Source: Bacillota bacterium (lineage in GTDB: Bacteria; Bacillota; Clostridia; Peptostreptococcales; Anaerovoracaceae). From it: a stretch of DNA of 24,139 nt. The stretch is taken from contig JAEENW010000187.1 of assembly GCA_016283945.1 (NCBI GenBank), forward strand, positions 1 to 24,139, in the 5' to 3' direction. Numbering within the stretch: position 1 is the stretch's first letter; each line of letters starts with the position of its first letter. Below are positions 1 through 7,194 of this stretch, piece by piece. The notes below the pieces were generated by a model that searched no databases, was not told the DNA's origin, and was given only the letters and a program-made list of their open reading frames with translations. Made by a program: the position numbers and the translations under genes.

Positions 1-908
1 GTGAGCCTCAGAACGTCTCTCTCCGCGGAGCTCATTGAGCTTCCCGCGGCGTTCAGCCACGCCTTTTCGAGGACTTCGTAGCGCTCCTCGCTGAAGCGCA
101 GCCTTCCGTCCCCGTAGATCTTGCATACGGACCTCGCGCAGTCCGCGAAGTCGTAGACGGCGAGCCCCGGCATCAGAGTGTCGAGGTCTATAACGGCGAG
201 CGGCTCGAGGCTCGCCCTGTCGAAGAGCACGTTGCTCAGCTTGGTGTCGTTGTGCACCGGGCGCACCGGGATCAGCCCCTTTTCGCGGAGGCCGCATACC
301 GCGGCGGCCTTTTTAGCCGCGCTCCTTATGAACTCAGTCTCATCGCATCTGACGCCGAGCTCGTCGGCGGTCTTCAGCATGGACGCGATGCGCACCGGGG
401 TGTCGTGAAAGCCCGGAATGGTCTCCTTCAGCAGCGAGGGATCCATGTCCGAGAGCGCCTCGCTGAGCGCTCCGAAGGCGTGTCCGGCTCCCGCGACGAT
501 CCTGAGCTCTTCCCCGGCTTCGTAGCCCTGGCGCTTCAGATCGTCCGGCAGCTTCGTGAAATACACCGAGGGGATGTAGGGCATGATCCTCCAGCATTCG
601 CCGTCCTCTCCGACGTGACAGTTCCCCCCGTCCGGCTTTACGAGATACGAGGGCAGGTCGCGCCTTCCCTTAGCCTCGAGGTGGCTCTGTACGGCGGCGA
701 TGTTGTCCATGATCCCTCTGGGGTCGCTGTAGGCGTAGCTGCTCACGCGCTGGAAGACGTAGCTTCCCGCGCACTCGCCGTCTATATCGGCTCTGAAGGT
801 GTCGTTGACCAGGCCTCCCCCGAGTATCACGGCGTCCGTGATGTTCCCGCGAAGGCCGAAGGCGTCCTTGAGCTCGCTCAGCTTTTCCCTCAGGTAAAGA
901 TTCTCCAT
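1..908 (-). CDS. Phosphotransferase, N-acetylhexosamine 1-kinase (NahK)-like; C-terminus cut by the window edge
   Basis: Reverse-strand reading frame of 302 codons that runs off the left end of the window without a stop. It belongs to the aminoglycoside phosphotransferase/choline kinase fold. Residues 219-230 carry HNDTKLSNVLFD, with H219-x-D221 as the catalytic loop, and residues 240-249 carry IDLDTLMPGL, with D241/D243 as the Mg-binding Asp pair. The N-terminal QRVSSYAYSDPRGIMDNI segment (53-70) and the DTxMPG motif are typical of NahK-type kinases, which phosphorylate GlcNAc/GalNAc at C1 in cytosolic amino-sugar salvage. The family is near 360 aa, so about 55 residues are probably missing. 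The start is the first ATG. A GGAG lies about 17 nt upstream, too far for a normal ribosome site, and a -10 box ends only 7 nt before ATG. Sugar specificity is inferred; another small-molecule kinase is possible. Confidence 0.8.
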   Translation of the reverse strand, partial: MENLYLREKLSELKDAFGLRGNITDAVILGGGLVNDTFRADIDGECAGSYVFQRVSSYAYSDPRGIMDNIAAVQSHLEAKGRRDLPSYLVKPDGGNCHVGEDGECWRIMPYIPSVYFTKLPDDLKRQGYEAGEELRIVAGAGHAFGALSEALSDMDPSLLKETIPGFHDTPVRIASMLKTADELGVRCDETEFIRSAAKKAAAVCGLREKGLIPVRPVHNDTKLSNVLFDRASLEPLAVIDLDTLMPGLAVYDFADCARSVCKIYGDGRLRFSEERYEVLEKAWLNAAGSSMSSAERDVLRL

Positions 909-915
909 AGCTGAT

Positions 916-944
916 ATTTTACACTATCTCCTTTTCGTGATAAA
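916..944 (-). promoter_or_regulatory. Promoter of the NahK-like kinase
   Basis: On the minus strand, TTTATC, 17 bp, TAAAAT. The -10 ends 7 nt before the ATG, so transcription would start at or next to the start codon. It fully overlaps the opposing arginase promoter. The -35 is weak (3/6). Confidence 0.45.
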
Positions 945-946
945 CT
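918..946 (+). promoter_or_regulatory. Promoter of the arginase gene
   Basis: TTTACA, 17 bp, TAAACT on the plus strand, 30 nt before the chosen arginase ATG. The expected start of transcription near 954 leaves room for the GAGGGGAT ribosome site. The -35 of this promoter overlaps the -10 of the kinase promoter and vice versa. Confidence 0.5.
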
Positions 947-958
947 TAAATATCACGA
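935..958. promoter_or_regulatory. 24-bp palindrome, candidate operator between kinase and arginase
   Basis: Perfect inverted repeat TCGTGATA / TATCACGA with an 8-bp AT-rich spacer. It covers the arginase -10 and its predicted start of transcription, and the kinase -35. The geometry fits a dimeric regulator able to block both divergent genes; the regulator is unknown. Confidence 0.5.
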
Positions 959-975
959 TCACCCGAGGGGATAGA

Positions 976-1863
976 ATGAAAAAGATAGAGATCATAGGGG
1001 CTCAGGTAGACCTCGGCGCCAACCGCAGAGGCGTCAACATGGGCCCCTCGGCTATAAGGTTCGCGGGGCTCTCTGAGCGCATGGAGGCCATGGGCCTCGA
1101 CATACGCGACCGCGGAGACCTGATACCCATGCAGGGCGGAAAGACCCGCGACAACATGCGCTGGTACGAGGCCATCGTCGACGTGGACAAGAGGCTCTTC
1201 GCCGAGGTCCTTGACAGCCTGAGGGAGGGCGCCCTCCCGGTTGTGCTCGGCGGAGACCACAGCATCGCGGCGGGCAGCGTTCCCGCGGCGTCGAGGCACT
1301 ACAGAAGGATAGGCCTCATCTGGATCGACGCTCACGCCGACTTCAACGACGAGAACAGCACCCTCACCGGCAACGTCCACGGCATGCCGCTCTCCGCGAT
1401 CTGCGGCAGCGGCCCCGACTGGCTCGTCGATTACGGCGAGGACTTAAGATATGTGGACCCGGCGAAGGTCGTCCTCGTGGGCGGCAGGGACTTCGACCCG
1501 CCCGAGCGGGTCAGGCTGAAGGAGGCCGGAGTCAACGTCTTCAACATCCGCGACGTGGACACCCTCGGCATGGCCGAGGTCATGCGCCGCGCGATAGATA
1601 TAGCGGGAAACGGGACCGAGGGCATCTACGTCAGCTTCGACATGGATTCCATAGCCCCGCAGGACGCGCCCGGAGTGGTCACGCCGGTGATAGGAGGCCT
1701 CACCTCGAGGGAGGTCTTTCTTGCGTGCGAGATGCTCGCTCAGACAGGCCGCGTCATAGGCATAGACATGGTGGAGGTCAACCCTATACTCGACGAGAGG
1801 AACAAGACCGGCGAGCTCGCGTGCTCGCTGATACTCGCGCTTCTCGGAGAGATGAAATACTGA
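976..1863 (+). CDS. rocF: Arginase (ureohydrolase family)
   Basis: A 295-aa cytosolic Mn-dependent hydrolase predicted to cleave L-arginine to L-ornithine and urea. All binuclear Mn ligands are present: GGDHS (H95), DAHADF (D118, H120, D122) and SFDMDS (D222, D224). GNVHGMP at 132-138 is the arginase substrate-loop signature, and the C-terminal VEVNPILDERNKTG is also arginase-like, so agmatinase or formiminoglutamase is less likely. An in-frame ATG 39 nt upstream lies before the predicted start of transcription and inside the palindrome. I chose the ATG preceded by GAGGGGAT. proC follows 100 bp downstream; ornithine and proline metabolism meet at pyrroline-5-carboxylate, but no ornithine aminotransferase is seen here. 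Confidence 0.92.
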   Translation: MKKIEIIGAQVDLGANRRGVNMGPSAIRFAGLSERMEAMGLDIRDRGDLIPMQGGKTRDNMRWYEAIVDVDKRLFAEVLDSLREGALPVVLGGDHSIAAGSVPAASRHYRRIGLIWIDAHADFNDENSTLTGNVHGMPLSAICGSGPDWLVDYGEDLRYVDPAKVVLVGGRDFDPPERVRLKEAGVNVFNIRDVDTLGMAEVMRRAIDIAGNGTEGIYVSFDMDSIAPQDAPGVVTPVIGGLTSREVFLACEMLAQTGRVIGIDMVEVNPILDERNKTGELACSLILALLGEMKY

Positions 1864-1924
1864 CGGAGGCGCGGCCCCGGAAGCCCCGAAGGCTCCGGCG
1901 GCGCAGGCCGTTCCAACGAGAGGT

Positions 1925-1940
1925 CCCGGTTCAGTCCGGG
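1925..1940 (+). other. Small hairpin in the arginase-proC gap
   Basis: CCCGG/CCGGG with a 6-nt loop, 24 nt before the proC start, without a T-run. A GC-rich imperfect stem also lies near 1874-1892. They could be mRNA processing or stability elements; nothing indicates a strong terminator, so read-through into proC is likely. Confidence 0.25.
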
Positions 1941-1963
1941 CATACGCGCAAAGGAGGCGTAAC

Positions 1964-2752
1964 ATGGCAGTTTACGGATTCATTGGCACCGGCAACATGG
2001 GCGGAGCGCTCGCTCGCGCGGCCGCGAAGGGCGGAGCTGAGCTCGTACTCGCGGACATGAACCGCGCTTCGGCTGAGAAGCTCGCGGCAGATATAGGCGG
2101 AAGGGTCGCTGACAACAAGACCGTCGCCAAGGAGGCCGACTTCATCTTCCTCGGAGTCAAGCCGCAGAACGCCGAGGAGCTCATGGCCGACATCCGTCCC
2201 GTGCTCATGGAGAGGAGCGATGAATTCACCATTGTCAGCTTCCTCGCGGGAAAGAGCATCGGATACATCAGAGATCTCGCGGGGGATTCCTTCCCCGTCA
2301 TCAGGCTCATGCCCAACACCCCGGTCGGGGTCGGCGAGGGCATGGTGCTCTACGCCTCCGAGGACGTGAGCGACGAGCGTCTTGAGGAGTTCCTCGGCGT
2401 CATGAAGGCCGGCGGGCGCTTCCAGCACCTAAAGGAGAGCCTCATCGACGCAGCCACCGCGGTCACCGGCTGCGGCCCCGCCTACGTCGATCTCTTCGTC
2501 GAGGCTCTCGCCGACGGAGCGGTGCTCCTCGGAGTGCCCAGGGCTCAGGCGACCGAGTTCGCCGCCCAGATGGTCGTGGGCTCCGCCAAGCTGATCCTCG
2601 AGAGCGGCAAGCATCCCGGACAGCTCAAGGACGCGGTATGCTCGCCCGCGGGCAGCACCATAGTCGGCGTCAAAGCGCTCGAGGAGGGCGCCTTCAGGGC
2701 GACCGTCATGAACGCCGTCATCGCAGCTTACGAGAAGAACAAGAAGCTCTAG
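1964..2752 (+). CDS. proC: Pyrroline-5-carboxylate reductase
   Basis: A 262-aa enzyme reducing 1-pyrroline-5-carboxylate to L-proline with NAD(P)H, the last step of proline synthesis. The N-terminus has a Rossmann nucleotide site, GFIGTGNMGGAL. A conserved MPNTPVGVGEGM segment follows, and the C-terminal dimerisation domain contains TAVTGCGPAYV and DAVCSPAGSTIVGVKALEEG, the ProC signature. Length is normal for the family. A strong ribosome site (AAAGGAGG) fixes the start. It lies between arginase and ispH-rpsA on the same strand and may be co-transcribed with arginase. Confidence 0.95.
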   Translation: MAVYGFIGTGNMGGALARAAAKGGAELVLADMNRASAEKLAADIGGRVADNKTVAKEADFIFLGVKPQNAEELMADIRPVLMERSDEFTIVSFLAGKSIGYIRDLAGDSFPVIRLMPNTPVGVGEGMVLYASEDVSDERLEEFLGVMKAGGRFQHLKESLIDAATAVTGCGPAYVDLFVEALADGAVLLGVPRAQATEFAAQMVVGSAKLILESGKHPGQLKDAVCSPAGSTIVGVKALEEGAFRATVMNAVIAAYEKNKKL

Positions 2753-2764
2753 CCTCTGAAACGG

Positions 2765-2782
2765 CCGCGCCGCGCGGCGCGG
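2765..2782. repeat. 18-bp perfect GC palindrome immediately before the ispH start codon
   Basis: CCGCGCCGCGCGGCGCGG is its own reverse complement and ends 7 nt before ATG. As RNA it can fold into a very stable stem that includes the GG of the only weak ribosome site (GGAAAAG). It may limit translation of the IspH half. Confidence 0.5.
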
Positions 2783-2789
2783 AAAAGAT

Positions 2790-4805
2790 ATGCCCGAAGT
2801 CTACAGAAACGGAAAAAAGAGCATAACCCTCGCGGAGCACGCGGGCTTCTGCTTCGGCGTAAAGCGCGCCGTAGACACCGCCCGCGTCGAGCTCGCGAAG
2901 GATGGCGAAGGCCCGCTCTACTGCCTCGGAGAGCTGATCCACAACCGCTCGGTCACCGAGGAGCTCGAGGCGATGGGGCTCAGGACGGTATCGTCTCCGT
3001 CCCAGGTCCCCGAAGGCTCGCGCGTCCTCATCAGGGCGCACGGAGAGCCCGCCTCCGCCTACAGGGAACTGGCTGAACGCGGGGTCCGCGTCATAGACGC
3101 GACCTGCGTCTTTGTCGAGCGCATACACGAGCTCGCGCGAGAGACCGAGAGGAGGGGGAGGAGGCTCGCCATAGTCGGCGACGGCTCCCACCCGGAGGTG
3201 ATAGGCATACTCGGAAGCTCCGGCTGCGCGCTCGGAGCCGCCGACAGCCCCGAAGCTGCCGCCGCTCTCGCTGAAAAATGCGCGGATCTTCCCGTCACCC
3301 TGGCCGCCCAGACCACGATGACCGAGGCGCGCTTCTCCGCCTGCGCGGAGGAGTTCAGGCGCAGATGCCCCGATCTGGAGATCGAGAACACCATATGCCT
3401 CGCAACCAGGCAGAGGCAGGAGGCCGCCGCTAAGCTCGCCTCTGAGTCGGACTTCACGGTCGTCATAGGAGACCGCGGAAGCTCCAACTCGCGGAAGCTC
3501 TTCGACATATGCAAAGAGGCCTGCGAAAACACCGTTTTTGTTGAAAACTCCGCAGATTTGGACTTGAATATCTTGCGGAAATATAATAAGATAGGGCTTG
3601 CGGCGAGCGCATCCGCGCCCGAACGCATAATTAAGGAGGTTATTGCCAACATGAGTGAAGGATTCAACAAGAATCTGCAGAATGAAGAAATGAACGAAAT
3701 GGCCGCTTACATGGACGAGATCGAAAAGTCCCTGAAGCTGCCGATGAGAGGCGAGGTCGTCACCGGCACCGCCGTCATCGTCACCCCCGACTATGTAGTC
3801 GTCAATCTCGGCTGCAAGAAGGACGGAATGATGCCCAAGGAAGAGACCGCTCTCGAAGAGGGAGTCTCCATGACCGACGCGTTCCATGAGGGAGACGAGA
3901 TCCAGGCCAAGGTCGTAAAGACCGACGACGGAGACGGAAACATCCTCCTCTCCAACAAGAGGCTCCAGTCCGGCGAGCAGTGGGAAGAGCTCAACAGCTT
4001 CGTCGACAGCAAGGAGACCATCGACGTCACCCTCGTCAGAGAGGTCAAGGGCGGCGTCATCGCAACCTACAAAGAAGTATCCGGCTTCATCCCCATGTCT
4101 CATCTCTCCGATCACTTCGTGGAGCCTGAGAAGGTCGCCGAGTTCATCGGCAAGACCCTTCCCGTCAAGGTCACCAAGGTCGATCTCAAGAGAAACAAGG
4201 CCGTCTTCTCGCACAGGCTCTTCCTCCAGGAGGAAAAGGCCAAGAAGATCGCCGAGATCTGGGAGACCCTCAATGTTGGCGATGTAGTAGAAGGCAAGGT
4301 AATGAGGTTCACCGACTACGGCGCGTTCGTGGATATCGGCGGCATCGACGGCCTTCTCCATATTTCCGAGATCTCCTGGGGTAAGATCAAGCATCCGCAG
4401 GAGGTGCTCACCATCGGTCAGACCGTACAGGTCAAGATCCTCAGCATGAACGCCGAGAAGGGCAAGATCTCCCTCGGCATGAAGCAGAACAACCCCGAGC
4501 CCTGGTCCGTCATCGGCGAGAAGTACGCCGAGGGACAGATCATCGACGGCAAGGTAGTCCAGATCAAGGATTACGGCGCGTTCGTGGAGCTCTCTCCGGG
4601 ACTTGACGGCCTCGTACACATCAGCGAGATCGCTCACAAGAGAGTCAACAAGATCACCGACGAGCTCTCCATCGGCCAGACCGTAAAGGCCAAGATCCTC
4701 GAGATCGACACCGAGAGAAGAAGGATCTCCCTCTCCATCAAGGCCTGCATCGACCCGAACGCCGAGCCCGCTCCCGCCGAGGAGACCGAGACCACTGAGG
4801 CGTAA
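2790..4805 (+). CDS. ispH: IspH (HMBPP reductase)-ribosomal protein S1 fusion
   Basis: A 671-aa fusion. Residues 1-287 are IspH/LytB, the [4Fe-4S] enzyme that reduces HMBPP to IPP and DMAPP at the end of the non-mevalonate isoprenoid pathway. The cluster cysteines are C21, C106 and C203, with substrate-site H51, H84, H134, E136, the QTT at 174-176 and SSNSRKL. C106 is followed by Val where the family normally has Pro. Residues 288-671 are an S1 protein with four OB-fold S1 repeats, starting near 312, 400, 487 and 573. The last two have the FTDYGAFVD / IKDYGAFVE core, and an acidic tail follows. Such fusions are known in Clostridia. The ribosome site before the N-terminal ATG is weak and sits in a GC palindrome, whereas an internal in-frame ATG at 3651 has an ideal ribosome site, so S1 may also be made alone. 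Confidence 0.93.
   Translation: MPEVYRNGKKSITLAEHAGFCFGVKRAVDTARVELAKDGEGPLYCLGELIHNRSVTEELEAMGLRTVSSPSQVPEGSRVLIRAHGEPASAYRELAERGVRVIDATCVFVERIHELARETERRGRRLAIVGDGSHPEVIGILGSSGCALGAADSPEAAAALAEKCADLPVTLAAQTTMTEARFSACAEEFRRRCPDLEIENTICLATRQRQEAAAKLASESDFTVVIGDRGSSNSRKLFDICKEACENTVFVENSADLDLNILRKYNKIGLAASASAPERIIKEVIANMSEGFNKNLQNEEMNEMAAYMDEIEKSLKLPMRGEVVTGTAVIVTPDYVVVNLGCKKDGMMPKEETALEEGVSMTDAFHEGDEIQAKVVKTDDGDGNILLSNKRLQSGEQWEELNSFVDSKETIDVTLVREVKGGVIATYKEVSGFIPMSHLSDHFVEPEKVAEFIGKTLPVKVTKVDLKRNKAVFSHRLFLQEEKAKKIAEIWETLNVGDVVEGKVMRFTDYGAFVDIGGIDGLLHISEISWGKIKHPQEVLTIGQTVQVKILSMNAEKGKISLGMKQNNPEPWSVIGEKYAEGQIIDGKVVQIKDYGAFVELSPGLDGLVHISEIAHKRVNKITDELSIGQTVKAKILEIDTERRRISLSIKACIDPNAEPAPAEETETTEA
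3558..3587 (+). promoter_or_regulatory. Internal promoter before the S1 half of ispH-rpsA
   Basis: TTGGAC, 18 bp, TATAAT lies inside the end of the IspH part, 63 nt before the internal S1 start. The codons here (TTT, GTT, TTG, AAT, TAT) are AT-rich and unlike the CTC/GTC/AAC style of the surrounding gene, which suggests selection at the DNA level. Confidence 0.6.
3633..3653 (+). promoter_or_regulatory. rpsA: Internal ribosome binding site and start codon for stand-alone S1
   Basis: AAGGAGGT followed 10 nt later by an in-frame ATG (codon 288 of the fusion). This is the strongest ribosome site in the neighbourhood. Initiation here would give a 384-aa, four-domain S1 protein starting MSEGFNK, exactly at the IspH/S1 junction. 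Confidence 0.6.
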
Positions 4806-4826
4806 TCCAGCCAGTGCATCAGTATA

Positions 4827-4856
4827 CCCGAAGCCCGAAAGGGCCTCGGGTTTTTT
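4827..4856 (+). terminator. Rho-independent terminator after rpsA
   Basis: CCCGAAGCCC, GAAA loop, GGGCCTCGGG (one mismatch), then six T. It starts 21 nt after the stop codon and closes the ispH-rpsA unit. Confidence 0.9.
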
Positions 4857-4908
4857 ATACGCGCCTCAGGCTATACTGCCTATAAAACCGATAAATACTG
4901 TAGACAAA

Positions 4909-4923
4909 ACAAGACCCTCTTGT
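4909..4923. promoter_or_regulatory. Inverted repeat upstream of the kor operon (site 1)
   Basis: ACAAGA-CCC-TCTTGT, perfect 6-bp arms, in the AT-rich leader region. Candidate regulator site; no known consensus recognised. Confidence 0.35.
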
Positions 4924-4932
4924 AAAGAATAC

Positions 4933-4948
4933 AATCAAATCTTTGATT
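4933..4948. promoter_or_regulatory. Inverted repeat upstream of the kor operon (site 2)
   Basis: AATCAAA-TC-TTTGATT, perfect 7-bp arms. It touches the predicted -35 of the kor promoter, a position suited to repression, or to activation together with site 1. It lies about 24 bp centre to centre from site 1. Confidence 0.45.
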
Positions 4949-4975
4949 GAATTTGTAGCATCCCTGTAATATTCT
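4947..4975 (+). promoter_or_regulatory. Probable promoter of the korDABC-sucCD operon
   Basis: TTGAAT, 17 bp, TATTCT, moderate match. Overlapping alternatives (TAATAT, TATATG) make the exact -10 uncertain. The rest of the 195-bp gap after rpsA holds its terminator and the two inverted repeats; no gene is seen. The ribosome site AAAGGTGG follows at 4987-4994. Confidence 0.4.
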
Positions 4976-5000
4976 ATATGAAGAAGAAAGGTGGTGGACC

Positions 5001-5207
5001 ATGATGAAAAAACTGGTCATAAACAGCGCATGGTGCAAGGGCTGCGGTATCTGTGCCGCTTTCTGCCCCAAGGGTGCGCTGGAAGTCGTAAAAGAAAAGG
5101 TCCGTCGCAAGGAAGGCACCGACTGCATACTCTGCGGTCAGTGTGAGCTCCGCTGCCCGGACTACGCTATCTATGTTGATGAAACAAAGGAGGACGGCAA
5201 TGCCTAA
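5001..5207 (+). CDS. korD: 2-oxoacid:ferredoxin oxidoreductase, delta (ferredoxin-like) subunit
   Basis: A 68-aa two-cluster ferredoxin with C12-x2-C15-x2-C18-x3-C22-P and C42-x2-C45-x2-C48-x3-C52-P, i.e. two [4Fe-4S] clusters. It passes electrons from the TPP site of the oxidoreductase to external ferredoxin. It starts MM; the first ATG sits 6 nt after AAAGGTGG. Its last codons overlap the korA start by 8 nt, so the two are translationally coupled. It is the first gene of a six-gene operon. The substrate class (2-oxoglutarate versus branched-chain 2-oxoacids) cannot be read from this subunit. Confidence 0.9.
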   Translation: MMKKLVINSAWCKGCGICAAFCPKGALEVVKEKVRRKEGTDCILCGQCELRCPDYAIYVDETKEDGNA

Positions 5208-6324
5208 GAGAGTTCTTATGCAGGGCAATGAGGCCTGCGTTGAAGGCGCTATTGCCGCCGGAATGAGATTCTTCGCCGGTTACCCGATCACCCCGTCCAC
5301 GGAGATCGCTGAGGTCAGCGCCGTTCGTCTGCCTCAGGTCGGCGGACACTTCGTACAGATGGAGGACGAGATCGCTTCCATCGCATGCGCCATCGGAGCT
5401 TCCACCGCCGGCGCAAAGGCCATGACCGCTACCAGCGGCCCGGGATTCTCCCTCAAGCAGGAGAACCTCGGCTACGCCTGCCTCACCGAGATCCCCCTCG
5501 TGGTGGTCGACGTTCAGCGCAGCGGCCCGTCTACCGGTCTTCCCACTTCTCCCTCCCAGGGCGACGTCATGATGTCCCGCTGGGGAACCCACGGAGATCA
5601 CCCCATCATCGTAATCTCTCCGTCCTCCGTCAAGGAGACCTATGAGCTCGCGATCAGGTGCTTCAACCTCGCCGAGAAGTACAGGCAGCCGGTCATCTTC
5701 CTCATGGACGAGATTGTAGGACACCTCAGAGAAGGCATCGAGATCCCCGAGAACGTCGAGACCGTAGACCGTCCGACCGTCGAGCATCCGACCGCCAAGC
5801 TCGCCGCCTATCACGTCGAGCCGGGCCAGCTCGTCCCCGCTATGGCTCCGTTCGGACACGGCCAGAGATACAACATCTCCGGACTCTTCTCCAACGAGAA
5901 GGGCTTCCCGACCAACTCCAACGAGCTGACCGAGGAGAAGATGCAGAGGATCATGCACAAGATCTCCGACAACTACGACGATATCGTCCAGGTCGAGGAG
6001 ACCGGTCTCGAAGACGCCGAGGTCGCGGTGTTCTGCTACGGCGGAACCACCAGAGCCGCTATCACCGCCGTTGAGGAAGCCAGAGCCAAGGGCATCAAGG
6101 CCGGGATCTTCCGTCCCGTCACCATCTGGCCCTTCGCCGAGAGGGAACTCGACGCGGTATGCAAGAAGGTCAAGAAGATCGTTGTCGCCGAGCACAACTA
6201 CGGACAGCTCCTCCACGAGGTCGAGCGCGTGGCTCAGGGCCGCTGCAAGATCAGCTTCATCGGCAAGGTGAACGGAACCGTCATCACCCCCGACGAGATT
6301 CTCGCGAAGATAGAGGAGGAATAG
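5200..6324 (+). CDS. korA: 2-oxoacid:ferredoxin oxidoreductase, alpha subunit
   Basis: A 374-aa subunit of the KorA/VorB type. The N-terminal pyruvate:ferredoxin-oxidoreductase domain I shows GNEACVEGAIAAGMRFFAGY-PITPSTEI, then ATSGPGFSLKQENLGYA and PSTGLPTSPSQGD. The C-terminal domain II contains VFCYGGTTRAAI and RPVTIWPF. An in-frame ATG 57 nt upstream lies inside korD. The start used here has AAAGGAGG 6 nt upstream and gives the usual family N-terminus. With beta, gamma and delta it forms the heterotetramer oxidising a 2-oxoacid plus CoA to acyl-CoA, CO2 and reduced ferredoxin. Linked sucCD favours 2-oxoglutarate; 3-methyl-2-oxobutanoate (VorB) is the main alternative. Confidence 0.9.
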   Translation: MPKRVLMQGNEACVEGAIAAGMRFFAGYPITPSTEIAEVSAVRLPQVGGHFVQMEDEIASIACAIGASTAGAKAMTATSGPGFSLKQENLGYACLTEIPLVVVDVQRSGPSTGLPTSPSQGDVMMSRWGTHGDHPIIVISPSSVKETYELAIRCFNLAEKYRQPVIFLMDEIVGHLREGIEIPENVETVDRPTVEHPTAKLAAYHVEPGQLVPAMAPFGHGQRYNISGLFSNEKGFPTNSNELTEEKMQRIMHKISDNYDDIVQVEETGLEDAEVAVFCYGGTTRAAITAVEEARAKGIKAGIFRPVTIWPFAERELDAVCKKVKKIVVAEHNYGQLLHEVERVAQGRCKISFIGKVNGTVITPDEILAKIEEE

Positions 6325-6327
6325 ACC

Positions 6328-7194
6328 ATGGCAGGAGTTAACATGACAGGTGTGAGCCCCAAGACTGCTCAGGTCTCGGATCTCATCTGGAAATATATGC
6401 GCCCGGAGAACATGCCGCACATCTGGTGCCCGGGCTGCGGTCACGGAATCATTATGAGAGAAGTCGCCCAGGCCGTTGAGAACCTCGGCATCGACAGGGA
6501 CAAGCTGATGATCGTATCCGGCATCGGCTGCTCCAGCCGCGCCGCCGGCTACATGGACGCCAACACTCTCCACACCACTCACGGCAGAGCCATCGCCTTC
6601 GCGACCGGCATCAAGATCGCCAATCCTGAGCTCGAGGTCATCGTGCTCACCGGCGACGGAGACGCTTCCGCTATCGGCGGAAACCACCTCATCCACGCCT
6701 GCCGCAGGAACATCGGACTCACCGTAGTCGTGATGAACAACAGCATCTACGGAATGACCGGCGGACAGTACTCCCCGACCACCCCGACCGGAGAGTTCGG
6801 AACCACCGCTCCCTACGGAAACATCGACAGAGACTTCGACGTGGCTCAGCTCGCCATCGGCGCCGGCGCCACCTACGCGGCCAAGGGCAGCGTCTATCAC
6901 GTGCCCCAGACCGTGAAGCTCATCGAGAACGGCATCAAGCACAAGGGATTCTCCATCATCGACGTGGCTGACGTCTGCCCGACCTATTATGGCCGCAAGA
7001 ACAAGAAGGGCAGTGCCGTAAACATGATGCAGTATCAGAAGGACAACATGGTACCCGCGGACAAGGCCAAGACCATGACCGAAGAGGAGCTCAAGGGCAA
7101 GATCGTCGTCGGACTTCTCAAGGAGACCGAGTATCCCGAATACACCGAAGAGTACCAGAAGATCATCGACAGATTCGTGAAGGGGGCTAAATAA
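6328..7194 (+). CDS. korB: 2-oxoacid:ferredoxin oxidoreductase, beta (TPP-binding) subunit
   Basis: A 288-aa TPP subunit. The CPGCGHG motif (C34, C37) and C68 in GIGCSS resemble the cluster-ligand pattern of KorB/PorB proteins. The TPP/Mg motif is GDGDASAIGGNH (109-120) with NNSIYGMTGGQ (137-147). It binds TPP and decarboxylates the 2-oxoacid at the alpha/beta interface. It starts 3 nt after the korA stop, with GGAGGA as ribosome site. The N-terminal MAGVNMTGVSPKTAQ extension is short and unremarkable. Confidence 0.92.
   Translation: MAGVNMTGVSPKTAQVSDLIWKYMRPENMPHIWCPGCGHGIIMREVAQAVENLGIDRDKLMIVSGIGCSSRAAGYMDANTLHTTHGRAIAFATGIKIANPELEVIVLTGDGDASAIGGNHLIHACRRNIGLTVVVMNNSIYGMTGGQYSPTTPTGEFGTTAPYGNIDRDFDVAQLAIGAGATYAAKGSVYHVPQTVKLIENGIKHKGFSIIDVADVCPTYYGRKNKKGSAVNMMQYQKDNMVPADKAKTMTEEELKGKIVVGLLKETEYPEYTEEYQKIIDRFVKGAK

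Noticed and set aside
252..914. Plus-strand frame of 220 codons at the left end
   Set aside because: Antisense to the NahK-like kinase, which has conserved HND and DxD motifs on the minus strand.
937..975. Upstream start of arginase giving a 13-residue extension
   Set aside because: It begins inside the palindrome, before the predicted start of transcription; the later ATG has GAGGGGAT and gives the standard arginase N-terminus.
2718..4637. Minus-strand open frame of 639 codons opposite ispH-rpsA
   Set aside because: Antisense shadow; the acidic low-complexity product reflects codon bias of the S1 repeats.
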